Positions 1-8,393 of a stretch of 64,000 nt of DNA are shown here, piece after piece. The stretch spans positions 916,350 to 980,349 of the forward strand of contig NZ_SNYO01000002.1 in the NCBI RefSeq assembly GCF_004363095.1. The letters are read 5' to 3'. This DNA comes from Actinomycetospora succinea (GTDB lineage: Bacteria > Actinomycetota > Actinomycetes > Mycobacteriales > Pseudonocardiaceae). A program made the translations under genes and the position numbers. The notes under the pieces are model-generated. The model searched no databases and was not told the origin of the DNA. It saw nothing but the letters and a program-made list of their open reading frames with translations. Position 1 is the stretch's first letter. The number at the start of each line of letters is the position of its first letter.

Positions 1-251
1 ACGCGGGCGCCCGGGCTGCGCCCGGCGAGCACCGCGCGCATGGCGTCGTCGGGCTCCACGGCGACGACGTCGGCGACCCCCGTGGCGGCCAGCGATCGGG
101 ACACGAGCCCCGTGCCGGCGCCGAGGTCCAGCACCGTCACGTCGGTCGAGGGCAGCAGCCAGCGCAGCGCGGCGGGCACCGGGGCCGGGCGCAGGCGGTC
201 GTAGTCGTCCGCGGCGGCGCCGAACGAGCGGGCCCGCTCCGGACGGGTCAC
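1..251 (-). CDS. Class I SAM-dependent methyltransferase, 3' part cut by window edge
   Basis: Only the first 83 residues are present; the gene runs off the left end. The SAM-binding motif I (VLDLGAGTG) is at about residues 40-48 and an acidic motif (VEPDDAM) follows the next strand, so this is a Rossmann-fold methyltransferase of the UbiE/Methyltransf_11 kind. The substrate is unknown. The GTG start (249-251) shares four bases with the stop of the upstream corA-like gene, so the two are probably translationally coupled. The start is supported by that overlap rather than by a ribosome binding site. Confidence 0.8.
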   Translation of the reverse strand, partial: MTRPERARSFGAAADDYDRLRPAPVPAALRWLLPSTDVTVLDLGAGTGLVSRSLAATGVADVVAVEPDDAMRAVLAGRSPGAR

Positions 252-1285
252 AACCAGCCGCGCTTGCGGAAGACCAGGTAGAGCGTCAGCGAGACCAGGA
301 CCATGAGGCCGAGCGCGAACGGATAGCCGAGGTGCCAGCCGAGCTCGGGCATGTTCTCGAAGTTCATCCCGTAGATCGCGCCGATCAGCGACGGGGTGAA
401 CAGGATCGCGGCCCAGGACGAGATCTTCTTGACCTCCTCGCCCTGCGCCAGGCTGGTCTCGGAGAGCCGGCGCATCTCCTCGTTCTGCCGCTGGCCGACC
501 AGGGCCGCGTTGACCTGCAGGATGTTGCCGAGCAGCTGGCGGAAGTTGTCGGCCGACTCGCTGACCTGGGCGGTGTGGTCCGCGACGTCGCGCAGGCCCC
601 GGTGCAGCTCGATGCGCTCCGGGTCGTCGGCGTACTCCGCGAGCAGGCCGTCGAGGACCTCGCGCAGGGGGTCGACGGCCCGCTGGAGCTCGATCACCTC
701 GCGGGAGAGCTGGTAGATGCGCCGCGAGACGCTCGGGTCGCCGCCGAAGACCTGGGTCTCGATCTGGTCGATGTCGTCGCGCAGCCCGAGCACGACGGGC
801 CGGTAGTCGTCGACGACGCGGTCGAGCACGGCGTAGAGCACCGCGCGCGGCCCCTGGGCGAGCAGCTCGGGGTCGGCCTCCAGGCGGGAGCGCACCGACG
901 ACAGCTCGGGGGTCTCGGCGTGCCGGACGGTGACGACGAAGTCGTGGCCCAGGAACAGGTGGATCTCACCGACCTGGACGTCCTCCTCCTCGTCGACGTA
1001 CCAGGCGGGCCGCAGCACGACGAACTCGACGTCGTCGTAGCGCTCGAGCTTCGGGCGCTGGTGGGCGAGCACCGCGTCCTCGACGGCGAGAGAGGGCAGC
1101 GAGAGCTCGCGGGACAGCCGGTCGAGCTCGTCGGCGTCGGGGCGCAGCAGGCCGATCCAGGCGAAGCCCTCGTCGTCCTGCGGGGTGCCCTCGCGGTCGT
1201 GCAGGAGCGCCAGCGTGCGGTCGAGGGAGTCGGGCTCGCTCTCCCGCGCGCCGCGCACGTACACGGCGTTGTCGACGACGGTCAT
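248..1285 (-). CDS. corA: CorA-family magnesium/cobalt transporter
   Basis: A 345-residue protein with a long N-terminal cytoplasmic domain and two C-terminal membrane helices. The family signature Gly-Met-Asn sits at the end of the first helix (AIYGMNFENMPELGW), followed by a second helix and a basic tail (RKRGW). CorA proteins form pentameric inner-membrane channels for Mg2+, and some members move Co2+ or Ni2+. The ATG start begins MTVVDNAVYVRG, a typical actinobacterial CorA N-terminus; the open frame extends upstream but without family similarity. It lies 26 bp downstream of the CAAX protease and overlaps the following methyltransferase. Confidence 0.95.
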   Translation of the reverse strand: MTVVDNAVYVRGARESEPDSLDRTLALLHDREGTPQDDEGFAWIGLLRPDADELDRLSRELSLPSLAVEDAVLAHQRPKLERYDDVEFVVLRPAWYVDEEEDVQVGEIHLFLGHDFVVTVRHAETPELSSVRSRLEADPELLAQGPRAVLYAVLDRVVDDYRPVVLGLRDDIDQIETQVFGGDPSVSRRIYQLSREVIELQRAVDPLREVLDGLLAEYADDPERIELHRGLRDVADHTAQVSESADNFRQLLGNILQVNAALVGQRQNEEMRRLSETSLAQGEEVKKISSWAAILFTPSLIGAIYGMNFENMPELGWHLGYPFALGLMVLVSLTLYLVFRKRGWL

Positions 1286-1311
1286 CCGGAGAGTCTCCCG
1301 TGTGCGCAGCG

Positions 1312-2064
1312 CTAGTGCGCGAGGGCGACGCCCGCCGCGACGAGACCGACCGCGTTCGTGCCCAGGTGCAACCCGATCGGGGCGAGCACCGAGCCCGTCC
1401 GGTGGCGCAGCCAGCCCAGGGCCAGGCCGCCGAGCACGGTGACGCCGATGACGGCGAGCGCCGAGGTCCACTGCAGGGTCGGCGGGAGCGGCACCGCGGA
1501 GGGGCCCATCGCGACGGTGAGGTGCCAGAGGCCGAACGCCACGGCGGTGACGCTGAGCGCCACGCGGGCGGAGAGCGAGCGCACCGAGTGGCCCTGCAGC
1601 ACGCCGCGGAACGCCAGCTCCTCGGCCAGCACGGTGCCCAGCGGGATGAGGACGAGGCCGCGCAGCAGCAGCGCGCCCGGTGAGGCGCCGGCGAGCTGGG
1701 GGTTCTCGAGCAGATGGGGGGCGACGACGAGCACGGCGCCGTAGCCGAGGATCGCGACGCCGATCGCCGCGCCGCCCCAGCGCAGCCCGGCGCCCCAGGT
1801 GCCGCGCCCGATGCCGAGGTCGTGCCAGGTCAGCCCGAGCAGGCGCGCCACGGTGACCATCGCCGCGACGCCGCCGACGTTGAAGACGGCCTTGAGCACG
1901 GGGTCGGCGGGCAGGGCGGGGAGCGCGAGGTTGCTCCACACGAGCAGCAGGACCGCGATCACCGCGGGCGGCGCGAGGCGTCGCCAGTGGGCGGGCTTCT
2001 CGGGTTCGTCGACACCGTCGGCCGTCGGGGAGCCGGACGTGGCCGTGGCCTGGGGAGCGGTCAC
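1312..2064 (-). CDS. CPBP (CAAX-type) intramembrane metalloprotease family protein
   Basis: A 250-residue polytopic membrane protein. The ABI/CPBP motifs are visible: motif 1 EELAFRG, then FGLWHL and HLGTN, which supply the Glu and His residues of the presumed intramembrane active site. In bacteria such proteins are linked to peptide maturation, bacteriocin immunity or protein secretion; the substrate here is unknown. The GTG start overlaps the stop of the upstream hydrolase gene by four bases (2061-2064), so the two are likely co-translated. A Pro/Thr-rich N-terminal tail of about 25 residues precedes the first helix. Confidence 0.88.
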   Translation of the reverse strand: MTAPQATATSGSPTADGVDEPEKPAHWRRLAPPAVIAVLLLVWSNLALPALPADPVLKAVFNVGGVAAMVTVARLLGLTWHDLGIGRGTWGAGLRWGGAAIGVAILGYGAVLVVAPHLLENPQLAGASPGALLLRGLVLIPLGTVLAEELAFRGVLQGHSVRSLSARVALSVTAVAFGLWHLTVAMGPSAVPLPPTLQWTSALAVIGVTVLGGLALGWLRHRTGSVLAPIGLHLGTNAVGLVAAGVALAH

Positions 2065-3905
2065 AGCCCCAGCATGCCTGCCACTCTCTGCGTGTCCGCA
2101 TCGGTCCACCCCGGGGGCGTACCCACGGAGAGCCAGCCGCCCACCATGACCTCCCGGTACTGGTGTCCGTGCCCGTCGGGCACCGACAGCGAGTTGGTCA
2201 GGTCGATGGTGACCTGCCAGAACGTCACCACGGGGTACCAGTCGACGGCCTCGGACACGTCCCGACCTCGGGGTTCGTCGAGCCAGTCCGGTCGGTGCCA
2301 CAACAGGCTCGGCGTCCACCAGACGATCGGGTCGGAGGCGTGCTGCAGGTAGACCACGTGTGGTGGAGACCACACTCCCGGTGGGCGTGTCAGGTCCACC
2401 GCGGTCGACCCGAAGCGCACCTCGCGGCCCCCGTCGACCACGGGGAGGACGGCCGGCGACCCGGGGTCGCGGCGCGCGGTGAGCGCCGCGTGCAGGCGGT
2501 TGGAGTTCGGCGGGCCCACCCACAGCACGCCGTCGGCCTGGGCGCGGGCGTCGTCGATGCTCGAGAACGCGGCCTCCGAGCCCAGGGACCCGAGGCTCTC
2601 GCCGAACACGAGCAGCCGCGGGCGCCGGTCGGGCGGCAGCTGCTCGACCCGGGCGTGCACCGCGTCGAACAGGGCGCGGCCCTCGGCCTCGGCGCGCGAG
2701 CGGTCGACGACGAACGACAGCCAGCTCGGCAGGTAGGAGTACTGGGTGGCGACGATCGCGGTGTTCCCGCCCCAGATCATCTCCAGGGAGTCGGCCACCG
2801 GGTCGTCGATCCAGCCGGTGCCGGTGGTGGTCACCAGCGCGAGCACCTGGCGCTGGAACGCCCCGGTGCGCTCGAGCTCGGCGACGGCGAGCGCCGCGCG
2901 CTCCTCGGGGCCGGGCGCGGACATCAGCCCGACGTAGGCGCGGATCGGCGGCGTCGGCGCCCGGCCGGAGGCTTCGCCGAGGTCGGCCAGGGGGCGTCCG
3001 CCGGCGACGAAGTCCTGCCCCTCGCGGCCCAGGGTGTCCCACCGGACGAGCGAGGCGGGCGAGCCCGAGCGCAGCGGCGAGATCGGCGCGACCACGCCGG
3101 GGTAGGTCTGCGTGTTGGTCGCGCTGAACGCGGCGTCCGCGGCCCGCAGGCCGGTGCGCAGGACCAGGGCGTCGATCACGGTGGCGACGAGGACGACCAC
3201 GAGCACCGTCCCGACGACGGTCGCGACCTGCGCGGGCAGGTGGGCCCGGCGCCGCAACAGGTCGGCGGCCCGCCCGGCGAGCCATCGCACGCCACGACCG
3301 AACCCGACGATCAGCCCGGCGACCACGAGCGCCACCGGCCCGGCGCGCAGCCACCCGTCGGTGGTCGGCTGGGCGATGCCCATGAGGGCGGCGACCTGGC
3401 GTTGCCACGCGGCGCCCGCGAGCAGCATCCAGAGCAGCGCGACCACGGCCGTCACCACGAGGACGACCCAGGTGCCCGGCGTGAACCACTCGGGCGTTCC
3501 CCGCTGCACCTTGCCGGTGAGGCGGGTCCACCGCGCGGTGCGCCCGAGCAGCCACGCGACGGCGACGCCGAGGCCGTAGCCCAGCCCGCCGGAGATGCCG
3601 GTGGCGAGGCCCTGGAAGAGGTAGTCGCGGGGGATCAGCGACGGCGTCAGCGAGATGAGGGCGAACGCGGTCCCGAGGACGAAGCCCGCCGGGTGCGCGC
3701 GCGGGACGTAGCGCACCAGCGGCGCCAGACGGGGCGGGAGCAGCGGGGAGTCGCCGCCGAAGTGGTGGCGGGCGCCCTCGCGGTGCCAGAGGTGGTGGTG
3801 CTCGAGCTCCTCCTCGAACTCCCGCTGGAACTCGGTGTCGAGCTCCGTGTCGGCGTCCGGGTACGCCGAGCCCGGAGCCGTCGCCCGGGTCTCACCGTCC
3901 GCCAC
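2061..3905 (-). CDS. Membrane-anchored alpha/beta hydrolase (Abhydrolase_9 / DUF2319 type)
   Basis: A protein of about 614 residues. The N-terminal third has several membrane helices (including the LTPSLIPRD stretch characteristic of this family). The C-terminal half is a hydrolase domain with the nucleophile elbow GESLGS near residue 435 and later conserved segments such as WVGPPNSN and LQHASDP. Members are common in mycobacteria and relatives; the substrate is not known, but a lipid or ester is likely. GTG at 3905 is preferred because a more upstream GTG (3941) falls inside a GGTAC/GTACC inverted repeat that looks like promoter sequence. The gene overlaps the CAAX protease start. Confidence 0.85.
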   Translation of the reverse strand: MADGETRATAPGSAYPDADTELDTEFQREFEEELEHHHLWHREGARHHFGGDSPLLPPRLAPLVRYVPRAHPAGFVLGTAFALISLTPSLIPRDYLFQGLATGISGGLGYGLGVAVAWLLGRTARWTRLTGKVQRGTPEWFTPGTWVVLVVTAVVALLWMLLAGAAWQRQVAALMGIAQPTTDGWLRAGPVALVVAGLIVGFGRGVRWLAGRAADLLRRRAHLPAQVATVVGTVLVVVLVATVIDALVLRTGLRAADAAFSATNTQTYPGVVAPISPLRSGSPASLVRWDTLGREGQDFVAGGRPLADLGEASGRAPTPPIRAYVGLMSAPGPEERAALAVAELERTGAFQRQVLALVTTTGTGWIDDPVADSLEMIWGGNTAIVATQYSYLPSWLSFVVDRSRAEAEGRALFDAVHARVEQLPPDRRPRLLVFGESLGSLGSEAAFSSIDDARAQADGVLWVGPPNSNRLHAALTARRDPGSPAVLPVVDGGREVRFGSTAVDLTRPPGVWSPPHVVYLQHASDPIVWWTPSLLWHRPDWLDEPRGRDVSEAVDWYPVVTFWQVTIDLTNSLSVPDGHGHQYREVMVGGWLSVGTPPGWTDADTQRVAGMLGL

Positions 3906-4290
3906 GGTGCCCAGCTTCCCGCGCCGCGCAAGCCGGTACACGTCCGGTACCGATCATCGCGGCGTGATCTTCCGTGCTGTGGCCGGGACGACGGCGCGGC
4001 GCTGTCCCTCGTGGGCCTCGGACACGCTCCGTCCCGTCTCGTCGGAGCAGCGTGGCCGATGCACCTGTCCGGCCCACGCCACCTCCGGGCGGTTGGTTCC
4101 GCTGCGTGATGGACGCCGCGACCGGAACGGCTCACCGTGGTGACCTCGTCGGGGTCGAGCGCTCCGGGCAGCACGGGCCCGCACTCGGACACGGCAACGC
4201 CGGTGGGCGGCGACCGGACCTCGCGACGGGCGTTCAGGACCACGCCCGCCCTGCACGGCCCCGGGGAGCCAGGCGAGGGAAGGAACCGTG
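3906..4290. other. Intergenic region without a recognisable gene
   Basis: About 385 bp between two divergent genes. I see no frame with family similarity. It should hold the promoters of both genes. A CGGTAC/GTACCG inverted repeat at 3934-3952 lies just upstream of the hydrolase start and could be an operator. Confidence 0.5.
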
Positions 4291-4905
4291 ATGTACGCAC
4301 GCCACACGTTCGCCACCGGGGATCCGGCCATGCTCGACGACGCGGTGACCGCCACCCGGGTCCAGGGCCACGAACTGCTGAGCGGGCAGCCCGGCTTCGC
4401 CGGGATGTCCGTCTTCGTCGACGCCGCGCTGGGCAAGTTGCTCATCGGCTCGTTCTGGGACACCGAGGAGTCCTGCCGGGCCAGCGACGAGACGGTCCGC
4501 GAGCAGCGGGCGAAGCTGCTGCTCCCGTTCGCCGCCACGCTCGGGAGAGAGATCTTCGAGGTGGCGCTGGCGCACCAGATCCGCGAGCCCGGCCCCGGCT
4601 CGGCGATGCGGCGCCTGGTCATCGAGTTCGACCCCGCCGAGACCGACGCCCGGATCGAGGCCTTCCGCGCGGTCATCCCGTCGCTCGACGCCATCCCGGG
4701 GTTCTGCCGCAGCACCCTGTTCATCGACCGGGCGCGTGGCCGAGCGGTCGTCGGCTCGATCTACACCGACCGCGCGGCCATGGAGGCGGCCCGTGCCGCC
4801 ACGGCCGGGGTGCGCGAGCGGGCCGGACAGCACGCCGGGCACGCCATGGCGGTGCGCAGCCTCGAGGAGTTCGACACCGTGTTCTACGGCGCCCCCTCCG
4901 CCTAG
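4291..4905 (+). CDS. Duplicated dimeric alpha/beta-barrel (ABM-like) protein
   Basis: A 204-residue protein made of two similar halves: residues 1-100 and 105-204 each look like one antibiotic-biosynthesis-monooxygenase-like ferredoxin fold (paired segments PGFAGMSVFVDAALGKLLIGS and PGFCRSTLFIDRARGRAVVGS). A fused pair would form the barrel that single-domain members build as dimers. The catalytic role is not evident. ATG at 4291 is chosen over GTG at 4288 because a GGGAAGG ribosome binding site lies at the right distance. The end overlaps the convergent amidase by CTAG. Confidence 0.7.
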   Translation: MYARHTFATGDPAMLDDAVTATRVQGHELLSGQPGFAGMSVFVDAALGKLLIGSFWDTEESCRASDETVREQRAKLLLPFAATLGREIFEVALAHQIREPGPGSAMRRLVIEFDPAETDARIEAFRAVIPSLDAIPGFCRSTLFIDRARGRAVVGSIYTDRAAMEAARAATAGVRERAGQHAGHAMAVRSLEEFDTVFYGAPSA

Positions 4906-6089
4906 ACCCGGGCCTCGAGCCACCGACCCGCCGAGAGCAGCGCGTCCTCGCGGTCGGGGTGACCGATCAGCGCGAGACCCAGCGGGAGGCCGGCCTCGTC
5001 GCGCGCGCCGGGGACGGCGAGCGCCGGCAGCCCGAGCAGGTGCCAGGGCCGGGACATCACGGGGTCGCCGGTGCCGTCGGTGGCGAGCGGGGCGACGCCC
5101 AGGGCGCCGGGGACGAGCACGGCGTCGGCGGTCTCCAGGCGCGCGAGTGCGGCCGTCCGGGTCGCCGCGGCGCGCGAACGGGCGCCGGCGAGGACGTCCG
5201 GGGACACCGCCCGGCCCTCGTCCAGCATCGCCGTGAGCCGCTCGCCCAGTCGCGGGTCCGACGGCACGACCTCCGACGCCTCCGCGGCCATCACCGTGTG
5301 GTGGTCGGCGGCCGCGGCACGCAGGTCGACGTCCCACGCCCCGACGTCGGCGCCGGCCGCGCGGGCCCGTTCGACGGCGTCGGCGTGCGCCGCCCGCATC
5401 GCCGGCGACACGTCGGCGATCTCGGTGCCGTCCCAGGCGAGCAGGCGCGGCACCGTGGCCCCGGCGGGCTCCCGGCCGGTCAGCGCGGCCCGGGCGAGGG
5501 CGAGGTCCTCGACGGTCGCGGCGAAGAGGCCGAGCGTGTCCAGGCTCGGCGCGAGCGGGTTCACGCCGTCGGTCGGGAGCGCCCCGCGCGCCACGGCGAG
5601 CCCCGCGACCCCGCAGAACGAGGAGGGGCGGACGACGGAGCCCGCGGTCTGCGACCCGAGCGCGAGCGGCACCATGCCGGCCGCGACGGCCGCCGCCGAC
5701 CCGCTGGAGGAGCCGCCGGGCGTGCGGGCGAGGTCGTGCGGGTTGCGCGTCGGCCCCGGGTCGAAGCAGGCGAACTCGGTGGTCACGGTCTTGCCGACCA
5801 CCACCGCGCCGGCCTCGCGCAGCAGGCGCACGATCGCGGCGTCGGCCGCCGCGGGCGGTGTGTCGGCGCGGACGGGCGAGCCACAGCGCGTCGGCACCCC
5901 GGCGACGTCGATGATGTCCTTGACGCCGACCGGGACGCCCGCGAGCGGGCCGGTGCCGGGCTCGTCCGCGTCCAGGAGCGTCACCCACGCCCGCACCCGG
6001 TCGTCGATCGCCGCGATGCGCCGTCGTGCCGCCTCGGCACCGCGCGTGTCGGCGAGCCGCCAGGGGTCGACCAGCTCCGGGGAGTCCAC
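4902..6089 (-). CDS. Amidase signature-family enzyme
   Basis: A 395-residue amidase. The Ser-cisSer-Lys triad region is visible: Lys in VGVKDIID near residue 57, the Gly/Ser loop GGSSSGSAAAVAAG near 130, and the nucleophile segment GSQTAGSVVRPSSFCG near 150. The family hydrolyses carboxamides in the cytoplasm. It is about 80 residues shorter than the GatA subunit and lies alone, without gatB or gatC, so a catabolic amidase or allophanate-hydrolase-like role is more likely than tRNA amidation. It converges with the ABM-like gene through a shared CTAG. Confidence 0.88.
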   Translation of the reverse strand: MDSPELVDPWRLADTRGAEAARRRIAAIDDRVRAWVTLLDADEPGTGPLAGVPVGVKDIIDVAGVPTRCGSPVRADTPPAAADAAIVRLLREAGAVVVGKTVTTEFACFDPGPTRNPHDLARTPGGSSSGSAAAVAAGMVPLALGSQTAGSVVRPSSFCGVAGLAVARGALPTDGVNPLAPSLDTLGLFAATVEDLALARAALTGREPAGATVPRLLAWDGTEIADVSPAMRAAHADAVERARAAGADVGAWDVDLRAAAADHHTVMAAEASEVVPSDPRLGERLTAMLDEGRAVSPDVLAGARSRAAATRTAALARLETADAVLVPGALGVAPLATDGTGDPVMSRPWHLLGLPALAVPGARDEAGLPLGLALIGHPDREDALLSAGRWLEARV

Positions 6090-6106
6090 GGGGCGGAGTC
6101 TGGTCC

Positions 6107-6592
6107 CTAGGACATCGGGATGCGCAGGACCTTCGTCTCACCGAGAGCCGGCGGCTCGTCCTCCGGGTTGGCCTGCGGGGTGCGCTGGGCCGAGCTCGAG
6201 GAGCTCGACGAGCTGGCCTGCTGGTTCCCCGAGCCGGAGCTCGAGCTGTTGCTGGCGGAGTCGGAGGAGCTGCCGGAGTCGTCGCAGGTGCTCCGGCTGC
6301 TGCTGCTGCTGCCGCCGCCCAGGCCGAGGTCGCCGAGCAGGCCGCCGACGAGGCCGCCGTCGCCCGTGTCGCAGGACTCGTCGGAGCCGTGCGAGGAGCC
6401 GTGGCTCGAGGACCGGCTCGAGGAGTGGCTCGAGCCGCTGCCGTCGTCGCCGTGGTCGTGCCCCGGCGTGGCGAGGGCGAGGCCCGCTCCCGATCCGGCC
6501 AGGGCGAGGGCGGCGGAGGTGGCGACGGCTCCGCGGCCGAGGAAGCGACCGACGCCGGTGGTCGGCGCGTCGTCGATGCGGTGGACACCCAT
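6107..6592 (-). CDS. Secreted serine-rich low-complexity protein
   Basis: A 161-residue protein. A Tat/Sec-like signal occupies residues 10-42 (GRGAVATSAALALAGSGAG, then an ALATPG cleavage-like site). The mature part is dominated by Ser, with Gly, Asp and His, and has only two cysteines that could pair (DESCDTG and STCDDSG). No enzymatic domain is visible; it is probably a wall- or matrix-associated exported protein. The ATG at 6592 has a strong GGAGGAGG site just upstream, which fixes the start. The last residues are ALGETKVLRIPMS. Confidence 0.65.
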   Translation of the reverse strand: MGVHRIDDAPTTGVGRFLGRGAVATSAALALAGSGAGLALATPGHDHGDDGSGSSHSSSRSSSHGSSHGSDESCDTGDGGLVGGLLGDLGLGGGSSSSSRSTCDDSGSSSDSASNSSSSGSGNQQASSSSSSSSAQRTPQANPEDEPPALGETKVLRIPMS

Positions 6593-6783
6593 GTGAGTTC
6601 CTCCTCCAGCGTGACCACCGTGGTCCGGTCGGCGCAACGGGTCTCGTTCCCGTCAGCCCTAGGTCTCGTTCAGGTCACGACGCAGCTCGGAGTGCCCCTC
6701 CTCGACGGGCCTCAATCCCCCGACCCGCACCGGATCTGTACGGGGAGTTCCGCCGCCGACCGCCGTGCTCCTACGCTGCGCCG

Positions 6784-7416
6784 ATGGCGGCGACGACGAC
6801 GGCGCGCTGGGTCGAGGTGCACCCGCGCAACCCCCAGCGCCGCGCGATCCGCGCGACGGTGGACCTGCTGCGCGAGGGCGGGCTGATCGCCTACCCCACC
6901 GACTCCTGCTTCGCGCTCGGCGCGATGCTCGGCAACCGCGAGGGCCTCGAGCGGATCCGGACCATCCGCCGGCTCGACGCCCGGCACCACTTCACGCTCG
7001 TGTGCCGGGACTTCGCGCAGCTCGGGCAGTTCGTCCGCATCTCGACGCCGGTGTTCCGGGCGGTCAAGGCGGCGACGCCGGGCTGCTACACGTTCATCCT
7101 GCCGGCGACCAAGGAGGTGCCCCGCCGGCTCCTGCAGCCGCGCAAGCGCACCGTCGGCGTGCGCATCCCGCAGCACCCGGTCGTCGACGCGCTCCTCGAG
7201 GAGCTGGACGAGCCGCTGCTGTCGTCGACCCTGATCCTGCCCGACACCGAGGAGCCGATGACCTCGGGCTGGGAGATCCACGAGCGCCTCGGGCACCAGC
7301 TCGACGCGATCCTCGACTCGGGCGAGTGCGGGACCGAGCCGACCACCGTCATCGACCTGTCCGGCGACGAGCCAGAGCTCATCCGACAGGGCGCCGGCGA
7401 GGGCTTCGAGTGGTGA
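6784..7416 (+). CDS. YrdC/YciO-family threonylcarbamoyl-AMP synthase-like protein
   Basis: A 210-residue protein consisting of a YrdC domain: GGLIAYPTDSCFALG near residue 30, RHHFTLVCRDFAQL near 75, and KRTVGVRIPQHP near 120. YrdC/Sua5 proteins make threonylcarbamoyl-AMP for the t6A modification of tRNA; the YciO branch is a paralogue with weaker or uncertain activity, and the short length without a Sua5 domain fits YciO. No ribosome binding site is present. A TACGCT box at 6772-6777 ends 6 nt before the ATG, suggesting a leaderless transcript. Confidence 0.88.
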   Translation: MAATTTARWVEVHPRNPQRRAIRATVDLLREGGLIAYPTDSCFALGAMLGNREGLERIRTIRRLDARHHFTLVCRDFAQLGQFVRISTPVFRAVKAATPGCYTFILPATKEVPRRLLQPRKRTVGVRIPQHPVVDALLEELDEPLLSSTLILPDTEEPMTSGWEIHERLGHQLDAILDSGECGTEPTTVIDLSGDEPELIRQGAGEGFEW

Positions 7417-7447
7417 CGCCCGCGCGGAGCACGGCTGCCACGACTGC

Positions 7448-7780
7448 TCAGTGCGCCACGCGGGGCAACCGGTCCGCCGCCGCGCGCAGCGCCAGGTAGG
7501 CGTCCTCGAGCTCGCGCGCCGCGAGGTGGGCGCACGCGGTCCGGACCGCGACGGCGACCTCGTCCATCGCGAGCCGGTGGCGGTCGCCGGGACCCCGCGT
7601 CGGGCGCGCGGCCTGCGCGGCGAGCGCCGCGCGCAGCATCTGGTCGAGCCGGCCGTCGAGGACCGCGGGGGGCGGCTGGGTGAGGTCGGCGAGGTGCTCG
7701 AGCGCCGCGCGGATCGCCGCGCTGAGGTCCGGCGGCTGGCCCGACGTGGAGTCGGCGCCGGGACGGGTCGCGACGGTCAC
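7448..7780 (-). CDS. Hypothetical small protein coupled to a STAS gene
   Basis: A 110-residue, Ala/Leu/Arg-rich, probably helical protein with no signal peptide or membrane helix. I recognise no family. The GTG start overlaps the stop of the STAS-domain gene by four bases (7777-7780), so it is almost certainly co-translated with it and may work in the same partner-switching pathway. This functional link is inferred from position only. Confidence 0.6.
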   Translation of the reverse strand: MTVATRPGADSTSGQPPDLSAAIRAALEHLADLTQPPPAVLDGRLDQMLRAALAAQAARPTRGPGDRHRLAMDEVAVAVRTACAHLAARELEDAYLALRAAADRLPRVAH

Positions 7781-8253
7781 CGCGAGAACCTCCCGGGCGC
7801 AGCCACCCGACCGACCTCCGGATGGGCCGGCGTCACGGTCAGGCGGCGGTCGAGGGCGGTGAGGTGGAGCGGGCGCACCACCGTCCGGTGCGCCGCGACG
7901 AGCACCAGGTGCACGCCGCGCTCCACCGCGGTCTCGTGGACGGCGGCGAACACGTCGAGGCCGGAGGCCCCGAGGAACGTCACGCCCTCGAGGTCACAGA
8001 TCACCGACGGGACCTCGCCCGGGGCCATCAGCTCGCCGTCGCGCTCGTCGGCGACGGCACCGATCGCGCCCTCGACGACGTCGCGCAGGTGCTGGACCGT
8101 GAGCATGTCGATCTCGCCGAGGACCCGGACGAGGACGACCCCTCGGCGGGGCTGGGTCGGGGCGACGGTCAGGCCCGGGCCGACGGCGTCGTCGCCGACC
8201 ACCGGGAACCATCGTTCGGCGGCGTCACGACCGCCGGTGCGTGGTGCCATCAT
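7777..8253 (-). CDS. STAS-domain anti-anti-sigma factor
   Basis: A protein of about 158 residues with one STAS domain (residues about 30-130). The segment VICDLEGVTFLGASGLDVF carries the conserved serine whose phosphorylation by an RsbW-type kinase controls binding in the SpoIIAA/RsbV family. It would release a sigma factor by sequestering the anti-sigma kinase. No kinase gene is adjacent, but a kinase/phosphatase pair is present at 58.6-60.5 kb. Two ATG codons are adjacent (8248-8253) and a GGAGAGG site lies upstream. Confidence 0.85.
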   Translation of the reverse strand: MMAPRTGGRDAAERWFPVVGDDAVGPGLTVAPTQPRRGVVLVRVLGEIDMLTVQHLRDVVEGAIGAVADERDGELMAPGEVPSVICDLEGVTFLGASGLDVFAAVHETAVERGVHLVLVAAHRTVVRPLHLTALDRRLTVTPAHPEVGRVAAPGRFSR

Positions 8254-8393
8254 CGCTGGAGCCACCTCTCCTGCAAGGCTTCGTCCGCGGGCCTCGAAGG
8301 TGTGAAGCGTGCGGTGGCTCTCGTCACTGTGCCCGGGTCGTCGGGACCTGTCCACCGCGAGCGACCGCATGATCACCCTTCGCGGTGACCCGT

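Noticed and set aside
248..2101. A 617-codon minus-strand frame covering the CorA gene and upstream sequence
   Set aside because: Only the last 345 codons resemble CorA. The first 270 are an Arg/Ala-rich antisense-like translation overlapping the real CAAX protease gene in another frame.
4902..6089. GatA subunit of the aspartyl/glutamyl-tRNA amidotransferase
   Set aside because: Too short, and no gatB or gatC nearby.
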